A DNA stretch of 64,000 nucleotides, taken from positions 124,001-188,000 of the forward strand of contig NZ_QEYD01000006.1 of NCBI RefSeq assembly GCF_003122215.1, in the 5' to 3' direction. Positions 21,522-30,447 of this stretch are shown piece by piece; the first letter of the stretch is position 1, and every line of letters starts with the position of its first letter. The stretch is from Pararhodobacter marinus (GTDB taxonomy: Bacteria; Pseudomonadota; Alphaproteobacteria; Rhodobacterales; Rhodobacteraceae). Both the position numbers and the translations under genes were made by a program. Below the pieces are notes generated by a model. The model was not told the origin of the DNA, did not search any database, and saw only the letters and a list, made by a program, of their open reading frames with translations.

Positions 21522-22538
21522 TCAGCGCGAATAGAGCCCTTCGTAGATCGGTGTCAGCGTTTCCATGTCGAAAAGCGACGAGACCGAGGTGCCGTTCCAG
21601 GTGTTCAGGATCGCCTGGGCGAACATCGGCGCGGTGGGGACGATGCGGATATTCGACGTGGCGCGCACGGCCTCGGTCGCCTCGATCGAATCCGTGATGA
21701 CCAGGGATTTCATCACCGAGTTGCGGATCCGCTCGACCGCGGGGCCCGACAGGACACCATGGGTGATGTAGCTGTGCACCTCGGTTGCGCCGGCATCCAT
21801 CAGCACCTCGGCCGCCTTGCACAATGTCCCGGCCGTGTCGCAGATATCGTCGACGATGATGCAGGTCTTGCCCGTCACGTCGCCGATCACCGTCATTTCG
21901 GCGATCTCGCCCGGTTTCTCGCGCCGCTTGTCGACGATGGAGAGGGGGGCGTTGATGCGCTTGGCCAGTTCGCGCGCGCGCGCCACGCCGCCGACATCGG
22001 GCGAGACCACCATCAGGTCCGAGAGCCGGTCGCGGAACGTATGCAGCACGTCGAGCGCGAAGACCGGGGCGGCATAGAGGTTGTCGACGGGGATGTCGAA
22101 GAAGCCCTGGATCTGGGTTGCGTGCAGATCGAGCGTCAGCACCCGGTCGATGCCCGCTTCCGAGATCAGGTTGGCCACCAGCTTGGCCGAGATCGGCGTG
22201 CGGGCCTTGGTGCGGCGATCCTGGCGGGCATAGCCGAAATAGGGGATGACGGCGGTGATGCGCGCGGCCGAGGAGCGCTTCAGTGCATCGGCGATGATCA
22301 GCAGCTCCATCAGGTTGTCATTAGCCGGGTTCGAGGTCGGCTGGATGATGAACATGTCCTCGCCGCGCACGTTCTCGTAGACCTCGACGAAGATCTCCTG
22401 ATCGTTGAAGCGTTCGACGCGCGCTTCGACCAGATTGACGCTCATGCCGCGATGCAGCGACATGCGCCTTGCGATGGCTTTTGCAAGCGGCTGGTTCGCA
22501 TTGCCGGCAATCAGTTTCGGTTCGGTCATGGCGGGCAT
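21522..22538 (-). CDS. prs: Ribose-phosphate pyrophosphokinase (PRPP synthetase)
   Basis: Makes PRPP from ribose-5-phosphate and ATP for nucleotide, His and Trp synthesis. 338 residues from the ATG at 22538, which has GAGG five bases upstream on the minus strand; the ATG three codons later (22529, [10 protein letters not shown]) is the start seen in relatives but lacks a ribosome site. The ATP-binding segment [23 protein letters not shown], the flexible loop [15 protein letters not shown] and the PRPP loop [17 protein letters not shown] are all intact. Followed by its own terminator. Confidence 0.96.
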   Translation of the reverse strand: MPAMTEPKLIAGNANQPLAKAIARRMSLHRGMSVNLVEARVERFNDQEIFVEVYENVRGEDMFIIQPTSNPANDNLMELLIIADALKRSSAARITAVIPYFGYARQDRRTKARTPISAKLVANLISEAGIDRVLTLDLHATQIQGFFDIPVDNLYAAPVFALDVLHTFRDRLSDLMVVSPDVGGVARARELAKRINAPLSIVDKRREKPGEIAEMTVIGDVTGKTCIIVDDICDTAGTLCKAAEVLMDAGATEVHSYITHGVLSGPAVERIRNSVMKSLVITDSIEATEAVRATSNIRIVPTAPMFAQAILNTWNGTSVSSLFDMETLTPIYEGLYSR

Positions 22539-22630
22539 CGGGACCTCGGTTGGGCGGGAATCGCGCGGTTGACACCGCTTAGCACCCCGCTAGGGTCTTG
22601 CAAAGTCGCAGGCCGGAGGGGTGTGCCCAT

Positions 22631-23242
22631 ATGCAACAGATTGATTACTACCTGACAATCCTCTCCCCCTGGACCTACCTGGCGGGGTCGCGTCCGGCCG
22701 AGATCGCCGCGAAACACGGGGCGAAACTGCGCTACAAGCCGGTCGATCCGGGCGCCTTGTTCCAGCGGACGGGCGGGCTGGCGCTGCCCGACCGGCACGA
22801 GAGCCGCCGCGCCTATCGTCTGCAGGAGCTGCGCCGCCAGTCGAAGAAGGCGGGCGTGCCGCTGACCCTGCAACCCGCTTTCGCGCCGACCAATCCGGCG
22901 CCCGCCGCCTATGCGATCATCGCCGCGCAGGAGGCGCGCGACAAAGGGGCGGAGGGCGATCTGGACGGGCTGGTGCAGGCGCTGCTGAGGGCCTGCTGGG
23001 TCGAGGACCGCAACGTCGCCGAGGACGAGGTCATCACCGGCGCGCTGAAGGCTGCGGGTTTCGACCCGATGCTGTCGATGAGCGGGATGCTGACCGGGGC
23101 CGAACTGTATGGCCGCTTTCTGGAAGAGGCGGTCGCGGCCGGGGTCTTCGGCTTTCCGTTCTTCGTTGTGGACGGGACCGAGCATTTCTGGGGACAGGAC
23201 CGGCTGGACGATCTGGACCTGTATCTGGCGGGCGCGCTGTGA
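22631..23242 (+). CDS. 2-hydroxychromene-2-carboxylate isomerase family protein (DsbA fold)
   Basis: 203 residues of the kappa-GST/DsbA-like HCCA isomerase family. The active-site region is YLTILSPWTYLAGSRPAEI (Ser12 in place of the CxxC of DsbA), and the C-terminal VFGFPFFVVDGTEHFWGQDRLDDLDLYL is the family hallmark. Known members isomerise a naphthalene-pathway intermediate with glutathione, but most relatives lie outside that pathway and their role is unknown. No naphthalene genes are nearby. The start ATG is at 22631; an upstream in-frame start would run into the prs promoter. Its stop overlaps the next gene by four bases. Confidence 0.82.
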   Translation: MQQIDYYLTILSPWTYLAGSRPAEIAAKHGAKLRYKPVDPGALFQRTGGLALPDRHESRRAYRLQELRRQSKKAGVPLTLQPAFAPTNPAPAAYAIIAAQEARDKGAEGDLDGLVQALLRACWVEDRNVAEDEVITGALKAAGFDPMLSMSGMLTGAELYGRFLEEAVAAGVFGFPFFVVDGTEHFWGQDRLDDLDLYLAGAL

Positions 23243-24069
23243 CGGCAATGACGATGGCGTCCCGCCGCATGGGGCGCGAGGACGGTCTGCCCGCGCTGCT
23301 GGCGCATTGCTTTCTGGGTCATGGCGGAAGCTGGAAGGCGCTGCTCGACGCGCTGCCGGTGCCTCTGGATGCGCTGGTGCCCGATCTGCCGGGGCATGGG
23401 CGCAGCCCGATGCCGGCGGAGCCCGGCGATTTCCACGATTCGGTCGCACGGGCGCTGGGGGCCGAGATCCGGCGGCCCTCGCTCTTGATCGGGCATTCCT
23501 TCGGCGCGGCCTCGCTGTTGCGCCATGCGTTGCACCACCAACAGGACGCGACGGGACTGGTCCTGATCGAGCCGGTTTTCTTTGCCGCCGCCGCCGGGAC
23601 CCAGGCCTATGGTGATTACCGGCGCGAGACCGAGGCGATGGAAGCCGCGCTCGGAGCGGGTCGTCCGGACGAGGCCGCGCGGCTGTTTCTGGCAGGCAAT
23701 CCCGGCTCGCCCGATTTCGACGCGCTGCCCGCGCCTGCGCAGGCGCTGATGGCGGTGCAGATCGCGCTGGTTCAGGCCACCGATGCCGGGTTGTTCGGCG
23801 ATAGTGGCCAGCTTCTGGCGCCGGGGCTGATGGCGCGCTTCGACAGGCCCGTCCTGATCGTCGTGGGCAGCGAGACCGCGCCGATCTTCCCCGCCATCCA
23901 GCGCGGCCTTGCGGGACGTCTGGCACGGGTTGACTGCGCCGTGATCGACGGGGCGGGCCATATGGCGCCGCTGTCGCATCCGCAGGCGGTCGCGGCGGTG
24001 ATCGGGGACTGGATCAAACGGCAGGGGCTGGACCGGGTGGCGCAGGGTGCGGGGGCGCCAGGGCTTTAG
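23239..24069 (+). CDS. Alpha/beta-fold hydrolase
   Basis: 276-residue serine hydrolase. Nucleophile elbow GHSFG within LLIGHSFGAASLLRHAL; oxyanion region HCFLGHGGSWKALLDALP; catalytic His in VIDGAGHMAPLSHP; acid probably in the LIVVGSETAP loop region. The PDLPGHGRSPMP strand is typical of the family. Start is a GTG at 23239 overlapping the upstream stop (GTGA), or the ATG at 23248. Translational coupling suggests it works with the HCCA isomerase-like protein; the substrate is unknown. Confidence 0.82.
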   Translation: MTAMTMASRRMGREDGLPALLAHCFLGHGGSWKALLDALPVPLDALVPDLPGHGRSPMPAEPGDFHDSVARALGAEIRRPSLLIGHSFGAASLLRHALHHQQDATGLVLIEPVFFAAAAGTQAYGDYRRETEAMEAALGAGRPDEAARLFLAGNPGSPDFDALPAPAQALMAVQIALVQATDAGLFGDSGQLLAPGLMARFDRPVLIVVGSETAPIFPAIQRGLAGRLARVDCAVIDGAGHMAPLSHPQAVAAVIGDWIKRQGLDRVAQGAGAPGL

Positions 24070-24094
24070 TGCCGGGCAAGATGCCGAAATGACT

Positions 24095-24130
24095 GAAAGC
24101 CCCTCGTGCCATGGGACACGAGGGGCTTTC
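24095..24130. terminator. Bidirectional hairpin terminator
   Basis: Fourteen-base-pair perfect stem GAAAGCCCCTCGTG/CACGAGGGGCTTTC with an eight-base loop, between the convergent hydrolase gene (+) and the small conserved gene at 24167-24490 (-). Confidence 0.85.
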
Positions 24131-24166
24131 AGGATAGCCCGGCACAGCCGCCGGGCGGGCAGGGGA

Positions 24167-24490
24167 TCAGGCCGCTTCGGCGTCCTGCAGAGCGGCCATG
24201 CGGCGCTCGCTTTCTTCACGCGACAGCGCGACCGAGGTGCGCACACCGGCGGCGACGAATTGCATCAGGCCCGAAACGACACGCTCGTTGGGGTCGATTC
24301 CGGCACAGCTCAGGACTTCGCGACCATCGCGCGAACGCGCCCAGCGGGCGATCTGCTCGGGCCCGTTGCCGTATTTCTTGTCGTCGGCGATCGCATCGTC
24401 CAGCGCGGCCAGCACCACGGCCGCGAACAGCTTGCGCGCACGCTGGCCCTGCTCGTGGTTGTAAGCCGTGCCATCCACGGAGTCGAACAT
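24167..24490 (-). CDS. Small conserved Rhodobacterales protein (DUF6280-like)
   Basis: 107-residue protein without an assigned function. It resembles a short family that, from memory, is confined to Rhodobacterales and carries the label DUF6280; the conserved core is QGQRARKLFAAVVLAALDDAIADDKKYGNGPEQIARWARSRDG, but only the start and end of this are quoted to show it is helical and charged, with LSCAGIDPNERVV after it. No signal peptide or membrane segment. Start ATG at 24490 follows AAGGACGG on the minus strand; longer in-frame extensions upstream run through the AT-rich promoter region and are rejected. Divergent from efp. Confidence 0.75.
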   Translation of the reverse strand: MFDSVDGTAYNHEQGQRARKLFAAVVLAALDDAIADDKKYGNGPEQIARWARSRDGREVLSCAGIDPNERVVSGLMQFVAAGVRTSVALSREESERRMAALQDAEAA

Positions 24491-24584
24491 GTTACCGTCC
24501 TTATTCTTGGTCTTGCATTTTCTGGCGTCCGCCTCTGTACCGAGAACAGGGTGCGATTCGCTACCGATCTTTTGCATGACCGTC

Positions 24585-24599
24585 ATGCATTTATTGCAT
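24585..24599. promoter_or_regulatory. ATGCA-N5-TGCAT palindrome in the efp divergent promoter region
   Basis: Perfect palindrome ATGCATTTATTGCAT in an unusually AT-rich patch between efp and the small minus-strand gene, with a third TGCAT at 24573-24577. A regulator site is possible; none can be named. Confidence 0.35.
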
Positions 24600-24704
24600 A
24601 ACAGTCTTATCTTTGTGCCTCTGTTCGGTTTGCTTGCACGGCGTGACCCTGCAAGATATAGGCAGGCGCAAGACGATCTCAACGCTTTCTGAAGAGTTTT
24701 CTCC

Positions 24705-25268
24705 ATGCCCAAGATCAACGGCAACGAAATCAAGCCCGGCAACGTGCTGGAACACGACAACGGCCTGTGGGTTGCCGTGAAAGTGGGTCATGTGAAGCCC
24801 GGCAAGGGCGGCGCCTTTGCCCAGGTCGAGATGAAGAACCTGCGCGACGGTCGCAAGCTGAACGAGCGGTTCCGCTCGGAAGACAAGGTCGAGCGCGTGC
24901 GTCTCGAGCAGAAGGACCAGCAATTCCTGTTCGAAGCCGACGACATGCTGACCTTCATGGACAGCGAGACGTTCGAGCAGATCGAACTGCCCGCCGACCT
25001 TCTGGGCGACCGCCGTCCGTTCCTGCAGGACGGCATGACCGTCACCATCGAATATTACGGCGACGAGGCGCTGAACGTGTCGCTGCCGCAGAAAGTCACC
25101 TGCAAGGTCGTCGAGACCGAACCGGTGGTGAAGGGTCAGACCGCCGCCAACAGCTACAAGCCCGCGGTTCTCGACAACGGCGTGCGCATCATGGTGCCGC
25201 CGTTCATCGCGCAGGACGAGGATATCATCGTCCACACCGAGACCTTCGAATATTCCGAGCGCGCCTGA
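24705..25268 (+). CDS. efp: Translation elongation factor P
   Basis: Relieves ribosome stalling at polyproline stretches. 187 residues with three beta-barrel domains. The tip loop is KPGKGGAF with Lys34 the site modified in many bacteria. The family signature near the C-terminus, [22 protein letters not shown], is present although relatives usually have a slightly different loop there. No modification enzyme gene (epmA or epmB) is in the window. The SPOR protein at 3689, with its many proline runs, is a natural client. Confidence 0.95.
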   Translation: MPKINGNEIKPGNVLEHDNGLWVAVKVGHVKPGKGGAFAQVEMKNLRDGRKLNERFRSEDKVERVRLEQKDQQFLFEADDMLTFMDSETFEQIELPADLLGDRRPFLQDGMTVTIEYYGDEALNVSLPQKVTCKVVETEPVVKGQTAANSYKPAVLDNGVRIMVPPFIAQDEDIIVHTETFEYSERA

Positions 25269-25271
25269 ACC

Positions 25272-25730
25272 ATGCGCGCTCTTCTCCGAGCCTTCGCCGA
25301 TGCGACGGGTCCGGGCCTGAAGGCGTTGCGCTATGCGATCGGGCTGGGGGCCGTCCTTTCGGGGGCGGCCTTTGCGCAGCAGGGGGACAGGATGACACCG
25401 CCACCCCGGCCGGACGGGCAATGGAGCGTACGACTTCTCGCCGGTGTGACGGTCAGCGCCGAGGACGAGGTCACGCTTGCTTTCGATGCCGGGCGGGTCA
25501 GCGGCTCGACCGGGTGCAACCGGGTGTTCGGCGGCTACAGCCTGATGCCCGGTTTCGCCTTCGAGGGCCTGGGCATGACGCGGCGGGGCTGCGTCGGGCG
25601 CATGGCCGAACTCGAGCGCGCCTTCACCACGATGGTCGAGGGTGTCAACGACTGGCGCATCGACCCCGAGGGGCGGCTGGAACTGCTGAAAGACGACAGG
25701 CCGCTTCTGCGCGCCGTGCCTCTGCCCTGA
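25272..25730 (+). CDS. META domain-containing (HslJ-like) secreted protein
   Basis: 152 residues. A basic N-terminus then LGAVLSGAAFAQQ gives a probable signal peptide cleaved near residue 36. The META/HslJ fold is shown by VSGSTGCNRVFGGYSL (about 77-92) and GLGMTRRGCVGRMAELE (about 99-116), with the two conserved cysteines. E. coli HslJ is linked to novobiocin resistance, but the biochemical role is unclear. Starts three bases after the efp stop, so it is probably co-transcribed with efp. Confidence 0.8.
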   Translation: MRALLRAFADATGPGLKALRYAIGLGAVLSGAAFAQQGDRMTPPPRPDGQWSVRLLAGVTVSAEDEVTLAFDAGRVSGSTGCNRVFGGYSLMPGFAFEGLGMTRRGCVGRMAELERAFTTMVEGVNDWRIDPEGRLELLKDDRPLLRAVPLP

Positions 25731-25757
25731 CCTGCGCCTGACCTGCGCCCGACCGCC

Positions 25758-26369
25758 ATGTTCGACCGATATCTCCGTCCCCTGATCGACCCGCCGCTGA
25801 ACCGGGCGGGGCGCGCGCTGGCGCGGCTGGGCATACGGGCCAATACCGTCACCGCCCTGGGGCTCGCGCTGGGACTGGGCGCGGGACTGGCTGTGGCGCT
25901 GGGGGCCCATGGCTGGGCGCTGGCGCTGATCGCGGGCTCACGGCTGGCCGACGGGCTCGACGGGGCGGTCGCACGGGCGACCAGGCTCAGCGATCTGGGC
26001 GGCTACCTGGATATCGTTGCCGATTTCGTCTTTTACGCGGCGATCCCGCTGGCCTTCGTCTGGGCCGACCCGGCGGCGAACGGCTGGGCGGGGGCGGCGT
26101 TGCTGGCGGCGTTCTATGTCAACGGCGCCTCGTTTCTGGGTTACGCGATCCTTGCCGCCAAGCACCGGCTCGAGACCGAGGCACGCGGGCGGAAATCGTG
26201 GTATCACGCCGGCGGATTGCTGGAGGGAAGCGAGACCATCGCCTTCTTCGTGGCGTTCTGCCTGTGGCCCGCGGCCTTTCCGGCGCTCGCGCTGGTCTTT
26301 GCGGTTCTGTGCCTGCTGACGGCGGCGATCCGGCTGGCCATGGCCGCCGATCAGTTCGGTCGGCGCTGA
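25758..26369 (+). CDS. CDP-alcohol phosphatidyltransferase family membrane protein
   Basis: 203-residue integral membrane enzyme that transfers a phosphatidyl group from CDP-diacylglycerol to an alcohol. The catalytic motif appears as DGAVAR, then GGYLDIVAD, that is DGxxAR-x7-GxxxDxxxD; the spacing is seven residues where most family members have eight. About six hydrophobic segments are visible. The alcohol acceptor cannot be told from sequence. Follows the META gene by 27 bases and ends four bases before the convergent acyltransferase gene. Confidence 0.82.
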   Translation: MFDRYLRPLIDPPLNRAGRALARLGIRANTVTALGLALGLGAGLAVALGAHGWALALIAGSRLADGLDGAVARATRLSDLGGYLDIVADFVFYAAIPLAFVWADPAANGWAGAALLAAFYVNGASFLGYAILAAKHRLETEARGRKSWYHAGGLLEGSETIAFFVAFCLWPAAFPALALVFAVLCLLTAAIRLAMAADQFGRR

Positions 26370-26373
26370 GCGC

Positions 26374-27345
26374 TCAGCGGTCCGATTGCAATAAGGGCCG
26401 TATGAAGCCCAGCGTCCAGATCAGCGCATAGGTGGCCATCGTCGGGACCAGCACGCCGATCACGGTCAGCGCCCAGACATTGCCGATCCCCACCGAGAGC
26501 GCGCTGAGGATGACGATGTAATGCAGGAAATAGACGAACATCGAGATCATGCCCAGCGGGGCGCGGGGCGCGGGCAGCGGAGTGCGCATCATCGCCAGCA
26601 GCAGCGTGACGCAGAAGGCGACGGCGAGCGGCGGCAATTCCGGCGGCGCGGCCGGGCTGAGCCCCGCGTAATGCAGCGAAAACGCCGCCTCGATCAGCCG
26701 CAGCACCGCCAGCCCGGCGAGGATCAGCCACAGCACCGGGGCGCGCGGCAGCCAGTCCAGCCCCTTCTTGCGGATCACGCCCGCCAGCAGGTAGCCCATG
26801 GCGACGAAAGGATATTCGACAAACGCGCCGTTGCGGTAGCTGTTCAGCGGCATGTCGATGCTGGTGTAGAAATCCACCGACTGGATCGCGTTGCCGGTAA
26901 GCAGCAGCACCAAGGCCGAACCGGCAAGCCAGCGTTGCGCCGCGATTTCCGAAGGCGCGAAGCGCAGCACCGTCATCACCATCGCCACGGCAACGACAAG
27001 GGCGGCCATGTACCACAGGTGAATCGGCCCGAAGATCAGCTGATAGATCAGGTCGGGCATCGACATATGGCTACCATCCAGCCAGATCGGCAGATAGACA
27101 AGGCACCAGAACAGATAGGCGCAGCCCAGCACGGTCAGCCATCGCGCTGTCCGTCCCTTGCGGTGGGTCGCGTGCAGCAGGAAACCCGAGATCATCGCGA
27201 AGACCGGCACGGCGTTGCGCACCAGCCCCTGGCCGAACAGGTAAGTGGGAACGTGGAAATGCCCGCTCAACAGGACCGCATGCGCCCAGACCACGCCGGT
27301 GGCGACCAGGAACTTCAGGTAATCGATCGAGTGTATCCGTGTCAT
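26374..27345 (-). CDS. Acyltransferase 3 family membrane protein
   Basis: 323-residue polytopic protein of the OafA/NodX acyltransferase-3 family, which O-acylates cell-surface sugars. The N-terminal signature IHSIDYLKFLVATGVVWAH carries the conserved His of the first membrane helix, followed by VFAMISGFLL with the usual FxxSGF-like motif. About ten hydrophobic segments follow. Start is the ATG at 27345 (MTRIHSIDYLK); a longer upstream reading frame has no membrane or domain sense and is rejected. No polysaccharide genes are adjacent, so the target is unknown. Confidence 0.82.
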   Translation of the reverse strand: MTRIHSIDYLKFLVATGVVWAHAVLLSGHFHVPTYLFGQGLVRNAVPVFAMISGFLLHATHRKGRTARWLTVLGCAYLFWCLVYLPIWLDGSHMSMPDLIYQLIFGPIHLWYMAALVVAVAMVMTVLRFAPSEIAAQRWLAGSALVLLLTGNAIQSVDFYTSIDMPLNSYRNGAFVEYPFVAMGYLLAGVIRKKGLDWLPRAPVLWLILAGLAVLRLIEAAFSLHYAGLSPAAPPELPPLAVAFCVTLLLAMMRTPLPAPRAPLGMISMFVYFLHYIVILSALSVGIGNVWALTVIGVLVPTMATYALIWTLGFIRPLLQSDR

Positions 27346-27473
27346 ACGCCCGAGTCTTGCGACGAATTCGGGCGGAAATATGCTCGGTCGGCGGAAATTC
27401 CTGCGCCAATTCGGACCAAATCCAGAGCATTCTGGCGATTTCGTGGGGCAGCGGCTAGACGCTGCGCGCAGGG

Positions 27474-27497
27474 GGCGGGGCCTGAAGCGGCCCCGCC
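27474..27497 (-). terminator. Possible terminator hairpin after MetE-like gene
   Basis: Nine-base-pair stem GGCGGGGCC/GGCCCCGCC with a six-base loop, ten bases after the stop on the minus strand. It lacks a T run, so it may slow rather than end transcription. Confidence 0.4.
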
Positions 27498-27506
27498 GCG
27501 TCGCGA

Positions 27507-28607
27507 TCAGGCCTCGCCCCAGATCGCCTCGGCGGTCTTGACCACCAGCTCCAGCTTGCGGCGCTGGTCGTCCTCGGTCAGGTCGTTGCCTTCCTCGGTC
27601 GAGGCAAAGCCGCATTGCGGCGCGATGCCGAGCTGGTCGATATCGACGAATTTCGACGCTGCCTCGAACTGGCGCTTCAGGTCATCAAGGCTTTCCAGCT
27701 GCGGCGTCTTGGTGGTGATGAAGCCCGGCAGCACCCGCTTCTTGCCCTTCGGCAGCAGGCCCAGCGGCTCCAGCCCGCCCGCGCGCTCGCTGTCGTATTC
27801 CATGAAGTAGATATCGACGCTGGTCTGGTTGAAGATCGCATCCGCTGCCGCGTCGTAGCCCCCCGTCGCCACGAAGGTCGAGCGGAAATTGCCGCGGCAC
27901 ATATGCATCCCGATCTGCATGTCGGCGGGGCGGTCCTTGATCGCCTCTTCCAGCATCCACGCATATTTCTTGATCAGGCGGTCGGGGTCTTGGCCCATCT
28001 GGCGGCGAATCTCGCGCTGGTTCTCGTCCCCCAGATAGGCGAAAAAGATGTCGTCAAGCTGCAGGTAGCGGCAGCCCGCGTCATAGAAGGCCTGCACCGC
28101 TTTGCGGTAGGTCTTGGCGATGTCCGCCATGAACAGGTCCTGGTCGGCATAGGGCGCGTGCTTGTTGGTCGCGGGCGTCACGCGGAAATGCACCGCCGAC
28201 GGTCCGGGGATCGAGATTTTCGGGCAGACCGTGGTGTTCTTTTCGACGAACTGGAAATGTTCGAGCATCGGGTGATCGGCGGGAAAGTCGAGCGGGCCGT
28301 TGACCTCGGCGATCTGCTTGACGGTCGCGCCCTTGAAGCCCAGCGCGTCGCCGTCCAGCTCGATGATGTCGAGCCCGTCGAGCATCCCCATGAAGTCGAA
28401 ATGCCAGAAGGCGCGGCGCGCCTCGCCATCGGTGACGACCTTCAGCCCCACCTCTTCCTGCATCCGGATCAGGGCGGGGATTTCCCGATCCTCGATCTCG
28501 CGCAGCGCGTCGCCGGTCAGCCCGGCCTTGCGCGCCTCGGCGATCTTGCGCGGGCGCAGAAGGCTGCCGACATGGTCGGCGCGGAACGGGGGGGTAAGGT
28601 TGGTCAT
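27507..28607 (-). CDS. MetE C-terminal-like cobalamin-independent methyltransferase
   Basis: 366-residue protein equivalent to the C-terminal catalytic half of MetE, of the YxjG/YxjH type. Zinc ligands can be placed as His and Cys in MHMCRGNF, Glu in FMEYDSERAG and Cys in IAPQCGFAS. The N-terminal RADHVGSLLRP and DGEARRAFWHFDFMG segments are family hallmarks. In relatives the methyl donor or acceptor is often not 5-methyl-THF triglutamate and homocysteine, so the precise reaction is uncertain. Start is the ATG at 28607 after AGGACAG; upstream in-frame starts are less plausible. A 50-codon open frame precedes it on the same strand. Confidence 0.85.
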   Translation of the reverse strand: MTNLTPPFRADHVGSLLRPRKIAEARKAGLTGDALREIEDREIPALIRMQEEVGLKVVTDGEARRAFWHFDFMGMLDGLDIIELDGDALGFKGATVKQIAEVNGPLDFPADHPMLEHFQFVEKNTTVCPKISIPGPSAVHFRVTPATNKHAPYADQDLFMADIAKTYRKAVQAFYDAGCRYLQLDDIFFAYLGDENQREIRRQMGQDPDRLIKKYAWMLEEAIKDRPADMQIGMHMCRGNFRSTFVATGGYDAAADAIFNQTSVDIYFMEYDSERAGGLEPLGLLPKGKKRVLPGFITTKTPQLESLDDLKRQFEAASKFVDIDQLGIAPQCGFASTEEGNDLTEDDQRRKLELVVKTAEAIWGEA

Positions 28608-28623
28608 GATCTGTCCTGCTGGG

Positions 28624-28776
28624 TCACGCGGCACGGGCGCCGCCGGGGAAGGGAAGGGTCCGGAACCGGGTCTGCCGGACGCCGAGACCGGGTTCGGACG
28701 AGGCCACGCGCAGCACGGCGCGGGTAGCGCCGCGCAGGCGGTGCGGCTTCGAAGGCTCACGGTAAATCATGCGCAT
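28624..28776 (-). CDS. Possible 50-residue small protein upstream of MetE-like gene
   Basis: Open frame MRMIYREPSKPHRLRGATR... ending 16 bases before the MetE-like start, on the same strand. It is strongly basic, and its third codon positions are almost all G or C, as in real genes here. The ribosome site (GGGGTAAG) is only moderate. It could be a small expressed protein or a leader peptide; no family is recognised. It lies in a 283-base gap otherwise holding the divergent promoters. Confidence 0.4.
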   Translation of the reverse strand: MRMIYREPSKPHRLRGATRAVLRVASSEPGLGVRQTRFRTLPFPGGARAA

Positions 28777-28890
28777 GGGCTTACCCCAAGGGCCGGGCAC
28801 ATGGAAGGCTCTGGCCCGGGGGCGTTGGGGTGGTTCACCTTTCGTCGCAACATGCGCTATCACCGCGCAGGCAAGAGAGCGGGGGCACGG

Positions 28891-29778
28891 ATGAGCGGGC
28901 AAAGCGAGACGACGGCGACGGAATGCCGGTGGGAGATTGACGGGCTGGTCCTGGCCGGGCTGGCCTGGGGCCCCGAGGACGGGACGCGGGTTCTGGCGCT
29001 GCATGGCTGGATGGATCACGCCGCCAGCTTTCAGGAACTTGCCCCGCGACTGACCGGCTGCCGGGTGGTGGCGCTGGACCTGAGCGGGCAGGGGCTGAGC
29101 GCGCATCGGGCGCCGCATGCCACCTATAATATCTGGGACGACCTGCCACAGATCGCCGGCCTGCTGGACCTTCTGGGATGGCGCGACTGCGTGCTGATGG
29201 GCCATTCGCGCGGCGCCAATATCGCCACGCTGTTCACAGCCGCCCAGCCCCAACGGGTGCGCGCGCTGATCGCGTTGGATTCGCTGGTGCCTGCGCCGTC
29301 CGAGGCGGGCGTGGTGGCCACGCTGCGCGCCTTCGTCGAGGAAACGCGCGCCCAGCAAAGCCGCCCGCCCCGGACCTTTCCCACGCGCGAGGCCTATCTG
29401 GAGCGCCGCCGCGCGCAGGGGAATGCGCCGCATGTCTCCGAAGCGCTGGCCGGTCGCGCGCTCGAGCCGGTGCCGGAGGGCTTTCACCTGCGCGGCGACC
29501 GGCGGCTTTTCGCAAGCTCGGCGGTCAAGCTCACGCAGGCGGATATCGAGGCGGTGCTGCGCGCGATCCGCTGCCCGGTGCTGAACATCTGGGCCGAGAC
29601 CGGCATCGCCGCCACCCGCCCCGAGGCCGCCCGGCTGCCCGACTTCGGCGCCGCGCTGATCGCCGATTATCAGACGCTCCGGCTTCCGGGCGACCATCAC
29701 TTCCATCTCGATCCCGCGATTGCCGGCCGGATGGCCGACGCCATCGGGGATTTCCTGGCGCGCCGCCTGCCCGGCTAG
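28891..29778 (+). CDS. Alpha/beta-fold hydrolase
   Basis: 295-residue serine hydrolase. Oxyanion strand VLALHGWMDHAASFQELAP, the DLSGQGLS strand-turn, nucleophile elbow GHSRG in VLMGHSRGANIATLF, and a C-terminal His in LPGDHHFHLDP. It matches the broad epoxide hydrolase/haloperoxidase-like class; the substrate is unknown. Start ATG at 28891 after GAGAGCGGGGG; divergent from the MetE-like gene and convergent with the lpd remnant. Confidence 0.82.
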   Translation: MSGQSETTATECRWEIDGLVLAGLAWGPEDGTRVLALHGWMDHAASFQELAPRLTGCRVVALDLSGQGLSAHRAPHATYNIWDDLPQIAGLLDLLGWRDCVLMGHSRGANIATLFTAAQPQRVRALIALDSLVPAPSEAGVVATLRAFVEETRAQQSRPPRTFPTREAYLERRRAQGNAPHVSEALAGRALEPVPEGFHLRGDRRLFASSAVKLTQADIEAVLRAIRCPVLNIWAETGIAATRPEAARLPDFGAALIADYQTLRLPGDHHFHLDPAIAGRMADAIGDFLARRLPG

Positions 29779-29796
29779 GCCCGTTCGGCCAACCCG

Positions 29797-30447
29797 TCAC
29801 AGATCGGTCAGGGTGCCCAGAAGCGCCTCGGCGGCGAAGCCCACGGTTTCCGACAGTGTCGGGTGCGGGTGGATCGTCAGGGCGATATCCTCGGCATCCG
29901 CGCCCGTCTCGATGGCCAGCGCGATTTCCGCGATCAGGTCGCCCGCATTCGCGCCGACGATGGCCCCGCCCAGAACCCGCCGGGTCTCGGCATCGAAGAT
30001 CAGCTTGGTCAGCCCGTCGCTGCGCCCCATCGACAACGCCCGGCCCGACGCCATCCAGGGAAAGCCCGCCTTGCCGATCCGGATCCCGTCTGCCTTCGCC
30101 TTCGCCTCGGTCAGGCCGACACAGGCGATTTCGGGGTCGGTGTCGGCGACCGAGGGGATGCAGGCGGGCTCGAAGGCCGCGTTTTCGCCGCAGGCGACCT
30201 CGGCCGCGACCTTGGCTTCGTGCGTGGCCTTGTGCGCCAGTATCGGCTGACCCACGACATCGCCGATGGCGAAGATAGGCGACTGCGATGTACGCATCCG
30301 GGCATCGACCGACAGGAAACCCTGCGCCGTCAGCGCGATTCCCGCTTGTTCGGCGCCGTTCCGGTCGGCATCGGGCCGCCGGCCCACCGCGACGAGGATC
30401 CGGTCATAACGCTCGTGAAAGGTGTCGGCGGCGGTCTCGAACTGGGC
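29797..30447 (-). pseudogene. lpd: 3' fragment of dihydrolipoyl dehydrogenase (PDH-type lpd)
   Basis: Only the C-terminal part of E3 remains: RILVAVGRRPDADR (FAD/NAD domain end), FAIGDVVGQPILAHKATHEAKVAAE, IPSVADTDPEIACVGLTEAKAK, and the dimer domain ending TIHPHPTLSETVGFAAEALLGTL with the His-Pro active site. The FAD site and redox-active disulphide are missing, so it cannot be a working enzyme. The frame is open up to a TAG at 30448-30450, where the aceE remnant begins in the same frame; the intervening aceF and 5' lpd sequence is gone. A deletion within an aceE-aceF-lpd operon explains this. Confidence 0.85.
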
